From: an uncultured Caryophanales bacterium
GTDB lineage: Bacteria > Bacillota_I > Bacilli_A > Acholeplasmatales > Anaeroplasmataceae
DNA length: 6,713 nucleotides
Assembly (NCBI GenBank): GCA_937885165.1
Contig: CAKZZJ010000085.1
Location: 1 to 6,713 of the forward strand
Direction of reading: 5' to 3'
Each line of letters starts with the position of its first letter. Position 1 is the first letter of the stretch. The translations under genes were made by a program, and so were the position numbers. This document shows positions 1-6,596 of this stretch, one piece after another. The notes below the pieces were generated by a model. The model made no database searches, was not told the origin of the DNA, and worked only from the letters and a program-made list of their open reading frames with translations.

Positions 1-27
1 TTTCCCTACACGACGCTCTTCCGATCT
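1..27. other. Illumina TruSeq adapter remnant (non-biological)
   Basis: These bases match the last 27 bases of the Illumina TruSeq read-1 adapter, ending in the familiar GCTCTTCCGATCT. Read on the minus strand they begin AGATCGGAAGAGC, the usual adapter read-through signature. Genomic sequence starts at base 28, in the middle of an htpG codon. The adapter has no stop codon in the htpG frame, so an automatic annotation would extend the protein with artificial residues. This stretch should be trimmed. Confidence 0.98.
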
Positions 28-1948
28 CAACAAACTTTGTCATATCTTCAGCGTTCATGCTGCCGGCGGATATCCTTGCAAGGTCATAAAGCTGTTCAAG
101 GACAAGACCGGCATTCTCACCGTCAGGATCTTCGCTGATATACTTTACAAGGTCGCTTCCCGCATTGAGCACCAGCGTTCCGGGATCTTCAAAGCCCTGA
201 AGCTGATCGCCCATGCCCATCGCGGCAAAGTACTCCTCCATTCTCTTGTTTTCCTCAGAAGCTGTGAGTACTGAATCAACGCCGGTATTCTTAAGGTTAC
301 GGATCTCGACCTTTATCCTGTCATTTCCGGTAAGAGCGCGAAGCTTCTCCTGAAGCTTTCCGGCATTCTCGTTGAGACCTTCCTGGTCAGCTTTGGATGT
401 GCGTTTTGTAAACGCCTTGTCAAGATCGGTATCTACCCTTACAAACTTAACGCCTTCCATCTTCTGCTCTATATGGCCTATGTAGCTTGCGTCAATGATC
501 ATATCAAGATAAAACGCATCTATCTTAGCCTTTTTGAACATATTTATGTACTGTGCCTGACGGTTTTTGTTTGTGATGTAGAATATGGTATTCTCATGTT
601 TTTCCTTATTTTCTTCAAGCGCGTCAGCTACAGTAAGATATTTGTCATTATAGCTCTTAAGAAGTATATACTCGTCCATCTTTCCGGCGAACTTTTCATC
701 CTTTATAACGCCGAATTTTACGAACGGATTGATATCATCCCAGTATTTTTCATAATTTTCCCTGTCGGTCTTGTACATGCCGGAGAGCTTGTCAGCCACC
801 TTTTTGGTAATATAGTCGCTGATCTTTGCAACAAAGCCGTCATTTTGAAGAGCCGACCTCGATACATTGAGGGGAAGATCCGGACAGTCGATAACGCCCT
901 TTAAGAGCATAAGGAATTCAGGGATTACTTCTTTTATGTTGTCTGCAATAAATACCTGGTTGTTGTATAACTTGATTGTTCCTTCAATTGTGTCATACTC
1001 GGTATTAAGCTTAGGGAAGTAGAGGATACCTTTTAAGTTAAACGGATAATCCATGTTAAGGTGTATCCAGAATAACGGCTCCTTGTAGTCTCTAAATACC
1101 TTTCTGTAAAATTCTTTGTATTCTTCTTCGCTGCACTCGTTTGGATGCTTTGTCCAAAGTGGTGAAGGATCGTTTATTGGTGAAGGCTTTACGTATTTCT
1201 TTTCTTCCTTCTTTTCTTCGTCTTTCTTTTCTGTATCTGTTGCTTCTGTTCCGTCTTCATTTACTACTTCTGCAACTTCTTCTTCTTCAGGATCGTCTTT
1301 ATGAGCTAAGTACTCATCATATGATTCTTTTGTGAAGAGGTATATTTCTGCCTGCATGAATGAGCAGTATTTATCAAGTATTTCTCTGATTCTGTATTCG
1401 TTACAGAACTCTGTACAGTCGTCATTTAAATAAAGGGTAATTGTTGTACCGCGTTCTTCTTTCTTTCCGTCTGACATATCAAACTCTGTACCGCCGTTAC
1501 ATACCCAGTTTACTGCCTTTGCACCTTCTTTATAAGAAAGTGTATCAATTGTAACTTTGTCAGCTACCATGAATGCTGAATAAAAACCAACACCGAACTG
1601 GCCGATGATATCAACATCACCTTTAGCTCCTTCTAATTTTTCTAAAAAATCTTTAGAACCAGATTTGGCGATTGTTCCAAGGTGTTCTTCTAATTCTTCT
1701 TTAGTCATACCAATACCATTATCTGAAATAGTCAGGGTTTTAGCATCTTTATTTGCTTCAACCTTGATTTCATATTCGGTAGTAGGAATATTACTATCTG
1801 TCAGTGATAAATAATGTCTTTTATCGATTGCATCACTTGCATTGGAAATTAATTCTCTTAAAAATATTTCTTTGTGGGTATATATAGAATTAATCATCAT
1901 ATCCAAAAGTTTTTTAGTTTCGGTTTTAAATTCTTTTGTTTCCTTCAT
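28..1948 (-). CDS. htpG: Molecular chaperone HtpG (Hsp90 family), 3' end missing
   Basis: Cytosolic ATP-dependent Hsp90 chaperone that helps client proteins fold and mature, especially under stress. I read 640 codons without a stop. The N-terminal GHKL ATPase domain shows RELISNASDA (residues 31-40, with Glu32 and Asn36), DNGIGM (76-81) and GQFGVGFYSAF (116-126). A very acidic and lysine-rich linker spans about 217-252. The middle domain has HLNMDYPFNLKGILYFPK (296-313) and LPLNVSRSALQ (358-368), whose Arg364 is the expected catalytic arginine. The dimerisation domain runs to MTKFV, where the adapter cuts the gene; by family comparison only about 10-20 residues are lost. The ATG at 1948 is preceded by AAAAGGAG (1965-1958) with 9 bases between; an in-frame ATG at 1957 sits too close to that site. 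Third-position GC climbs from about 20% in the first 140 codons to about 50-57% later, unlike the neighbouring genes, so the 3' part may derive from another genome. Family assignment is secure; the integrity of the gene is not. Confidence 0.95.
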
Positions 1949-1978
1949 TTTAAACATCTCCTTTTAAAGTCTACGCAT

Positions 1979-2007
1979 ATTATAATACCAATTTTTGGCA
2001 CTGTCAA
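1979..2007 (-). promoter_or_regulatory. htpG promoter, perfect sigma-70/SigA consensus
   Basis: On the minus strand a TTGACA -35 box (2007-2002) and a TATAAT -10 box (1984-1979) are separated by exactly 17 bases, a perfect housekeeping consensus. Transcription would start near 1972, giving a leader of about 24 bases that contains the htpG ribosome site. The -35 box lies within the CIRCE-like inverted repeat, suggesting a strong promoter held down by a repressor rather than one needing an alternative sigma factor. Confidence 0.9.
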
Positions 2008-2024
2008 CACCAAAGTGCCAAAAA
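1992..2024. promoter_or_regulatory. CIRCE-like operator, probable HrcA binding site
   Basis: A perfect 11-base inverted repeat, TTTTTGGCACT (1992-2002) and AGTGCCAAAAA (2014-2024), is separated by 11 bases. Within it, TTGGCACTG-N9-AAGTGCCAA (1995-2021) follows the 9-9-9 layout of CIRCE (TTAGCACTC-N9-GAGTGCTAA) and matches 14 of its 18 arm positions. CIRCE is the operator of the heat-shock repressor HrcA. The repeat covers the htpG -35 box, where bound repressor would block RNA polymerase. Assignment to HrcA rests on the motif alone, since no hrcA is in the window; another repressor of palindromic sites is possible. Confidence 0.72.
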
Positions 2025-2030
2025 ACTCGA

Positions 2031-2070
2031 AAATAAAATAAAAAAGCTGCAAATTATTAAAATTAACAGC
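2031..2070 (-). terminator. Intrinsic terminator of the proS-sirtuin operon
   Basis: Read on the minus strand, a hairpin (2070-2046) begins with GCTG and ends with CAGC. It can form nine pairs (one a G-T wobble) with one internal mismatch and a 5-base loop, and is followed by TTTTTTATTTTATTT. It lies about 20 bases past the sirtuin stop codon and upstream of the htpG promoter, so it separates the two transcripts. The stem is AT-rich in its upper half, so efficiency is uncertain. Confidence 0.6.
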
Positions 2071-2089
2071 GATTTTTAATTATTTATAG

Positions 2090-2824
2090 CTAATTTTTTA
2101 AATATTCTATGACATTTTTGATATCATCATTAATTAATATATCAGCCATATTATCATATTGGGTAGTTGATTTATTAATTAAAACTAGATTATTTCCTTT
2201 AAAATAATTTATGAATGATGATGCCGGATATACTACAAGTGAAGTCCCTATTACTATAAGCATATCTGCATGTGATATATAATAAATAGCATTATCTATA
2301 TCTTCTCTATTTAAAGATTCTTCATATAAAACAACATCTGGTTTTATGATTCCGCCACATATTTTACATCTTGGCACCTTATGTTCTTTATTATATATAT
2401 GATTTAAATCATAAAATGTGTTGCAGTTCATACAATAATTTCTTTTTATCGAACCATGTAACTCTATGACATTTTTAGATCCTGCCATCTGATGTAAATC
2501 ATCGATATTTTGGGTTACTACAGCCTTTACTTTACCCATTTTTTCAAGCTCAGCGAAATATTTATGTGCAGAATTTGGCATTGCATCAGGAAATACCATC
2601 TTATCAAAATAAAAATCATAAAATTCTTCTGGATAATGAACGAAAAAAGTATGTGATATAACTTCTTCAGGTGAAATATTTGATTTTAGTTTAGCATTAT
2701 AAATACCATTTGCTGACCTAAAATCAGGTATACCTGAATTTGTTGATAACCCAGCTCCTGAAAATATTACTATATTATTAGATTTTTCTATTGCATCTTT
2801 TAATTTCTTATAGTTATCTTGCAT
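2090..2824 (-). CDS. Sir2-family NAD-dependent protein deacylase (sirtuin)
   Basis: A 244-residue sirtuin, full length for bacterial members. These enzymes remove acetyl or other acyl groups from lysines using NAD+, releasing nicotinamide and O-acyl-ADP-ribose, in the cytoplasm. Visible motifs in order: GAGLSTNSGIPDFRS (23-37, NAD binding), TQNIDDLH (104-111), catalytic His123 in ELHGS, a zinc ribbon with Cys131/Cys134 and Cys153/Cys156, KPDVVLYEE (161-169, a variant of the usual RPxVVxFGE), GTSLVVYPA (193-201) and INKS (216-219). The NGIYN segment, the HPEEFY-like helix and the HQMAGSKNVIELHG stretch resemble the Thermotoga maritima enzyme, so a class U deacetylase is the best guess. Acyl preference cannot be told from sequence. 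The ATG at 2824 lies 11 bases inside the end of proS and is preceded by AAGGA (2837-2833) with 8 bases between, so translation is probably coupled to proS. The stop is TAG. cobB/npdA-type names are used for such genes, but orthology is not established here. Confidence 0.94.
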   Translation of the reverse strand: MQDNYKKLKDAIEKSNNIVIFSGAGLSTNSGIPDFRSANGIYNAKLKSNISPEEVISHTFFVHYPEEFYDFYFDKMVFPDAMPNSAHKYFAELEKMGKVKAVVTQNIDDLHQMAGSKNVIELHGSIKRNYCMNCNTFYDLNHIYNKEHKVPRCKICGGIIKPDVVLYEESLNREDIDNAIYYISHADMLIVIGTSLVVYPASSFINYFKGNNLVLINKSTTQYDNMADILINDDIKNVIEYLKN

Positions 2825-4526
2825 CTTTAATATCCTTGACTAATTTTTTAATTAATTCATCTTTTGATATTTCTATTTTTTCTAAAGTCATTCTATTTTT
2901 TAATTCAACTATATTTTCTGAGGCATTTTTTCCAGAAATAATCATGTATGGGATACCGATTAATTCCCAGTCTTTGAACTTGAATCCACAGCTTGCATCT
3001 CTATCGTCAAATATAACTTCAATTCCTTCTTTTTCTAGTTCTTCATAGATTTCGTTTGCAAGATTATATTGTGTTTCATCTTTGATTTTTACTGGTACAA
3101 CTACAACTTCATATGGGGCTACATTGACTGGCCATTTAATACCGAATTCATCATGATATTGTTCAACGATTGACTGCATAACACGTGTTATTCCTATACC
3201 ATAACACCCCATAACCATTGGCTTGTTTTTGCCATCTGAATCAACATAATTACAGTTCATTGCAGCACTATATTTTGTGCCTAACTTGAAAATTTGTCCA
3301 ACTTCAATTCCTCTTTCTTGATTAAGTGGCTTACCACAGATTGGACATAAATCACCTTTACATGCGTTTTTTAGATCACAAACTTTACCATCAAAATCTC
3401 TTTTATATTTTACATTTAAAAGATGATAATCTTTTTCATTGGCTCCAGTTAAGAATGAATCCATTTCTGCTACTTCAAAATCAACATATACTTCATATTC
3501 TTTATCATGGCCTATTGGTGAAGAATATCCCTTTACGAAGCCTAAATTTAATAATTCATCATCTGTTGCAAGGCGAAGATAATTCTCGTTTGAACCTATT
3601 TCATTAACAAGTTTTATAAGATTTAATTCTCTATCTGCCCTGATGATTGCAATTACATATTTTTCATTCACAAAATCATGGTAAATCAATGTCTTTGTCA
3701 TATCTTTTGGATTCATTTTTAAGAACTCTTCTAATTCTTCAATTGTGCCATGATTAGGTGTATGAACTTTTATTATCTTATCTTCTTTTTTGCCTTTATA
3801 GCCATCAAGTTTAGTTGTAGCTTTTTCAACATCAGCTGCATAACCGCATTCATCACAATAAACGATTTCTGATTCACCAACATCAGATAATGCCATAAAC
3901 TGGTGTGATCCATTACCACCGATATTTCCTGTGTCTGCTAGTACTGGTTGGAAATGTAAATTTAATCTTGTAAAAATTTTTGAATATGTATCATACATTA
4001 TATCATATGAAGCATTTAAGCCTTCTTCATCTTTATCAAATGTGTATGCATCTTTCATAATGAATTCTCTTGAACGCATAAGACCAAATCTAGGTCTAAA
4101 TTCATCACGGTATTTAGTTTGAATCTGATAAATATTTAAAGGTAGATTCTTGCTTGATTTAATTAATTCTCTTGCGATAGATGTAAATACTTCTTCATGT
4201 GTTGGACCAAGGCAGAATTCTCTATCATGTCTATCTTTAAGTCTCATTAATTCAGGTCCATATTTTTCCCATCTTCCTGATTCAACCCACAATTCTTTAG
4301 GTTGTAGTGCTGAACATAAAATCTCTATAGCACCACTTTTATTCATTTCTTCTCTTACGACTTTTTCAATTTTATTTACAACTCTTAAGCCAAATGGCAA
4401 AAAATTATATACACCTGCTACTTCAGCCTTAACCATTCCACTCCTTATCAAAAGGATATGAGATGCAATTTTGGCATCTTGTGGAGTTTCTTTTAAGGTT
4501 GGAATCAACATTTTACTTGCTTTCAT
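2814..4526 (-). CDS. proS: Prolyl-tRNA synthetase, bacterial type with editing domain
   Basis: Class II aminoacyl-tRNA synthetase that charges tRNA(Pro) with proline in the cytoplasm. From the ATG at 4526 it has 570 residues, normal for the bacterial form. The N-terminus MKASKMLIPTLKETPQDAK matches the family start. Catalytic motifs: KELWVESGRW (77-86), LGPTHEEVF (106-114), RPRFGLMRSREF (144-155) and motif 3 GCYGIGITRVM (440-450). The segment of about 232-390 is the inserted YbaK-like domain that hydrolyses mischarged Ala-tRNA(Pro). It is flanked by CDEC (224-227) and CPIC (394-397), two Cys pairs that could bind a metal. The anticodon-binding domain starts near WPVNVAPYE (465-473) and includes FKFKDWELIGIPY (515-527). 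A TTG four codons upstream at 4538 is in frame but is poorer: it lies next to the bases GGTGAT that pair with the 16S tail for the ATG, and family alignment favours the ATG. It is the first gene of an operon with the sirtuin. The leader is too short for a T-box. Confidence 0.97.
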   Translation of the reverse strand: MKASKMLIPTLKETPQDAKIASHILLIRSGMVKAEVAGVYNFLPFGLRVVNKIEKVVREEMNKSGAIEILCSALQPKELWVESGRWEKYGPELMRLKDRHDREFCLGPTHEEVFTSIARELIKSSKNLPLNIYQIQTKYRDEFRPRFGLMRSREFIMKDAYTFDKDEEGLNASYDIMYDTYSKIFTRLNLHFQPVLADTGNIGGNGSHQFMALSDVGESEIVYCDECGYAADVEKATTKLDGYKGKKEDKIIKVHTPNHGTIEELEEFLKMNPKDMTKTLIYHDFVNEKYVIAIIRADRELNLIKLVNEIGSNENYLRLATDDELLNLGFVKGYSSPIGHDKEYEVYVDFEVAEMDSFLTGANEKDYHLLNVKYKRDFDGKVCDLKNACKGDLCPICGKPLNQERGIEVGQIFKLGTKYSAAMNCNYVDSDGKNKPMVMGCYGIGITRVMQSIVEQYHDEFGIKWPVNVAPYEVVVVPVKIKDETQYNLANEIYEELEKEGIEVIFDDRDASCGFKFKDWELIGIPYMIISGKNASENIVELKNRMTLEKIEISKDELIKKLVKDIKDAR

Positions 4527-4529
4527 ATT

Positions 4530-4535
4530 ATCACC
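4530..4535 (-). promoter_or_regulatory. proS ribosome binding site that decides the start
   Basis: On the minus strand GGTGAT is followed 3 bases later by the ATG at 4526. It matches the 3' half of the extended Shine-Dalgarno sequence AGGAGGTGAT, so the register places the start about 7 bases after where GGAGG would end. This supports ATG 4526 over TTG 4538, which would begin at the edge of this site. Confidence 0.6.
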
Positions 4536-4575
4536 CAAAAATTTAAATTTTTATTTTAAAAATAAACACTCTAAT

Positions 4576-4603
4576 ATTTTATCATTTTTTACTTTGATTT
4601 CAA
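4576..4603 (-). promoter_or_regulatory. Probable promoter of proS-sirtuin operon
   Basis: Minus strand TTGAAA (4603-4598) and TAAAAT (4581-4576) are 16 bases apart, each with one mismatch to the SigA consensus. Transcription would begin near 4570, about 43 bases before the proS ATG. The region is very AT-rich, so chance matches are likely and confidence is moderate. It stands back to back with the rnjA promoter. Confidence 0.5.
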
Positions 4604-4620
4604 GTTTAAGTATTGATTTA

Positions 4621-4650
4621 TTTGCATTTTTTGTTTTTGTGTTGTATAAT
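4621..4650 (+). promoter_or_regulatory. Probable promoter of rnjA
   Basis: A perfect TATAAT -10 box (4645-4650) lies 18 bases after TTTGCA (4621-4626), a -35 box with four of six consensus bases. The start point would be near 4657, leaving a leader of about 36 bases with the ribosome site. The -10 is convincing; the -35 is weak. Confidence 0.65.
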
Positions 4651-4683
4651 GATTCAAAACATTTCAAATTCAAAAAACTAAAT

Positions 4684-4688
4684 GGAGG
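4684..4688 (+). promoter_or_regulatory. rnjA ribosome binding site that decides the start
   Basis: GGAGG is followed by AATT and the ATG at 4693. The spacing of 4 bases is slightly short but the match is strong. It fixes the start well downstream of an in-frame ATG at 4471 that would add 74 unrelated residues. Confidence 0.85.
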
Positions 4689-4692
4689 AATT

Positions 4693-6381
4693 ATGAATAA
4701 CAGAAATACTCATAGTGAAGTGGGTATTTTTGCCTTGGGTGGTCTTGGTGAAGTTGGAAAAAATATGTATTGTATTGAATACAAAAACCAAATATTCATC
4801 ATAGACTGTGGTATTTTGTTTCCAGAAGAACATATGCTTGGTGTTGATTATGTCATACCTGATTTTACTTATTTAGAACAAAATAGTAAAAAAATTGTGG
4901 GTCTTTTTATAACTCATGGACATGAAGATCACATCGGTGGTATACCATATTTACTAAAAAAGGTTAAAATACCTATGATTTATGCTGCAGGGTTTACTGT
5001 AGATATGATTGAAGCTAAATTAGAAGAATATCCTAAGCTTTTATCAAGTGTAAAAATAACCGAATTTAAAAGTAATTACACATATCATTTTAATGAAATT
5101 GATATTTCATTTATCAGGATGAATCACTCTATTCCTGATTCATTTGCGATATGTATTAAAACTCCTTATGGAGTAATTATGCATACAGGGGATTTTAAGA
5201 TTGATTTTACACCTGTAGGACCACAAGCAGAATATGAAAAACTTGCACGCCTTGGTTCATCAGGACTTTTGTTGTTGCTGAGTGATTCAACTAACGCATT
5301 AAGAGAAGGATTCACTGATTCTGAAAAGAAAATAGGTGAGTCAATTAAAGATTTGTTTTCTAAAATCAAAGGTAGAATAATTTGTGCAACCTTTGCTTCA
5401 AATATATTTAGAATACAACAGATTATTGAAGCATGTCAGATTAATAATAGACATATCGCAATCTTTGGTAGATCCATGGAAAAAACTATTGAGTTAGGCC
5501 AGGAAATTGGCTATATAAAGGCAAAAAAAGGGACTATCATAAATCAGAATGAAATTGATAATTTTCCTGCAAGTGAGGTATGTTTATTATGTACTGGTTC
5601 ACAAGGAGAGCCCCTTGCAGCCTTATCTAGAATTGCTAATGGATCTCATAAATTAATCAAACTTATGCCATCTGATACAATCATATTTTCATCATCTCCG
5701 ATACCTGGAAATCTAGAAGGTATAAATAAGACAATTAATCAGCTTTATAAAAATGGAGCAGAAGTAATAACGCATTCTGTAATTAATGATACTCATACTA
5801 CAGGGCATGCATCAAGTGGTGAACTAAAAATGTTATTTTCTTTAGTTAGACCTAAATATTTTATGCCAATTCATGGTGAATATAGAATGCAGAAGGTTGC
5901 CGCAAGCCTAGCAGTAGAAACTGGAGTTAAGCCTGAAAATACTTTTATTTTAGAAAATGGAGAAGTACTTAAAATAAATGATAAGGGAGCAAAAATATCT
6001 GGAAGGGTTACATCAGGTGTAACATATATTGATGGTTCATCAATTGGTGATATATCAGGTGCGGTAATAAAAGAAAGAAAAACTTTATCTGATAAAGGTA
6101 TGTTTTCAATCATTATGACTATCGATTCCAAAAATAAAGTTTTAGTTGCTGAACCTCAGGTTGTTTCTCGCGGGTTCATCCATATGAAGGGTAGTGAAGA
6201 ACTAACTCATGACTTTGTTAATTTTTCCAAAAATTATGTCTTGGATGAAATGAAAAAGAACAAGGTTTTAAACCTTATAAATCTAAGAAATAATCTAAGT
6301 ACAGAACTAGGCAGATATATTGCATTAAAGACAGAAAGAGATCCGATGATTATTCCAATATTTATGGATTTAGCGAGGTAA
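4693..6381 (+). CDS. rnjA: Ribonuclease J (RNase J1-type, metallo-beta-lactamase/beta-CASP)
   Basis: A 562-residue cytoplasmic RNase with 5'-to-3' exonuclease and endonuclease activity, central to mRNA decay and rRNA maturation in organisms lacking RNase E. The start region VGIFALGGLGEVGKNMY and the downstream sequence closely resemble Bacillus subtilis RNase J1 (about 555 residues). Zinc ligands are all present: HGHEDH (75-80), His145 in NHSIPDS, Asp167 in HTGDFKID and His394 in MPIHGEYR. The beta-CASP domain includes ATFASNIFRIQQ (232-243), FGRSME (258-263), CTGSQGEP (300-307) and SSSPIPGN (333-340); THTTGHASSGE (367-377) is the conserved loop near the RNA phosphates. The C-terminal domain follows from about 450. 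It is transcribed divergently from proS; the small rpoY gene found just upstream of rnjA in B. subtilis is absent here. The TAA stop overlaps the ribosome site of the following small gene. J1 rather than J2 is inferred from similarity only. Confidence 0.96.
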   Translation: MNNRNTHSEVGIFALGGLGEVGKNMYCIEYKNQIFIIDCGILFPEEHMLGVDYVIPDFTYLEQNSKKIVGLFITHGHEDHIGGIPYLLKKVKIPMIYAAGFTVDMIEAKLEEYPKLLSSVKITEFKSNYTYHFNEIDISFIRMNHSIPDSFAICIKTPYGVIMHTGDFKIDFTPVGPQAEYEKLARLGSSGLLLLLSDSTNALREGFTDSEKKIGESIKDLFSKIKGRIICATFASNIFRIQQIIEACQINNRHIAIFGRSMEKTIELGQEIGYIKAKKGTIINQNEIDNFPASEVCLLCTGSQGEPLAALSRIANGSHKLIKLMPSDTIIFSSSPIPGNLEGINKTINQLYKNGAEVITHSVINDTHTTGHASSGELKMLFSLVRPKYFMPIHGEYRMQKVAASLAVETGVKPENTFILENGEVLKINDKGAKISGRVTSGVTYIDGSSIGDISGAVIKERKTLSDKGMFSIIMTIDSKNKVLVAEPQVVSRGFIHMKGSEELTHDFVNFSKNYVLDEMKKNKVLNLINLRNNLSTELGRYIALKTERDPMIIPIFMDLAR

Positions 6382-6387
6382 ATATTT

Positions 6388-6486
6388 ATGAAAAAGAAGC
6401 ATCATATTTTAGGATATTTATTCTTAATCGCTATGGTTATTTTATTGATTTTCTTTATTAGCTTTGCATATAAAGCAAGTATTTAA
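6388..6486 (+). CDS. Small single-span membrane peptide, unknown function
   Basis: A 32-residue open frame starts 6 bases after the rnjA stop. GAGG (6375-6378), formed by the last codons of rnjA, is 9 bases before the ATG, a proper ribosome site, so the peptide may be translated by coupling to rnjA. The protein begins MKKKHH, a positive N-terminus, followed by a hydrophobic stretch of about 20 residues (ILGYLFLIAMVILLIFFISF) and a short tail AYKASI. This fits one membrane helix with the N-terminus inside, or an uncleaved signal anchor. I do not recognise a family. A hydrophobic frame this short can arise by chance in AT-rich DNA, but start, spacing and charge pattern favour a real gene. Confidence 0.55.
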   Translation: MKKKHHILGYLFLIAMVILLIFFISFAYKASI

Positions 6487-6522
6487 AGACGTTATAAACA
6501 AAAAACATTTCAATATTAAATT

Positions 6523-6596
6523 AAAATTATTCCTTTAATAAAGCCAAAAATTTATGATTTATTATTATATTTATAAAAGGAATAATTTTTTATTTT
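6523..6596 (+). terminator. Long inverted repeat, probable terminator of rnjA transcript
   Basis: AAAATTATTCCTTT (6523-6536) is perfectly complementary to AAAGGAATAATTTT (6576-6589). After one A-A mismatch the stem continues with 5 more pairs (6538-6542 with 6570-6574), giving 19 of 20 paired positions around a 27-base loop. The 3' arm runs into TTTTTTATTTT, as in an intrinsic terminator on the plus strand. The stem is AT-rich and the loop unusually large, so it could instead be a stabilising 3' structure; the U-run favours termination. Confidence 0.65.

Noticed and set aside
473..904. 143-residue plus-strand open frame
   Set aside because: It lies wholly antisense to the middle and C-terminal coding sequence of htpG, lacks a recognisable domain and is a shadow frame.
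1116..1335. Two Ser/Phe- and Leu-rich plus-strand open frames
   Set aside because: They are the antisense reading of the Glu/Lys-rich HtpG linker, whose GAA/AAG codons become TTC/CTT repeats.
1949..1957. Alternative htpG start at ATG 1957 (adds Met-Phe-Lys)
   Set aside because: This ATG directly abuts the GGAG ribosome site, leaving no spacing; the ATG at 1948 has a normal 9-base gap.
4527..4538. TTG start for proS at 4538
   Set aside because: The ATG at 4526 fits the family N-terminus and is preceded by GGTGAT; the TTG would add four unsupported residues.
4471..4692. N-terminal extension of 74 residues on RNase J from an upstream in-frame ATG
   Set aside because: It overlaps the start of proS on the other strand, includes the rnjA promoter, lacks a good ribosome site and has no resemblance to RNase J N-termini; GGAGG before 4693 marks the true start.
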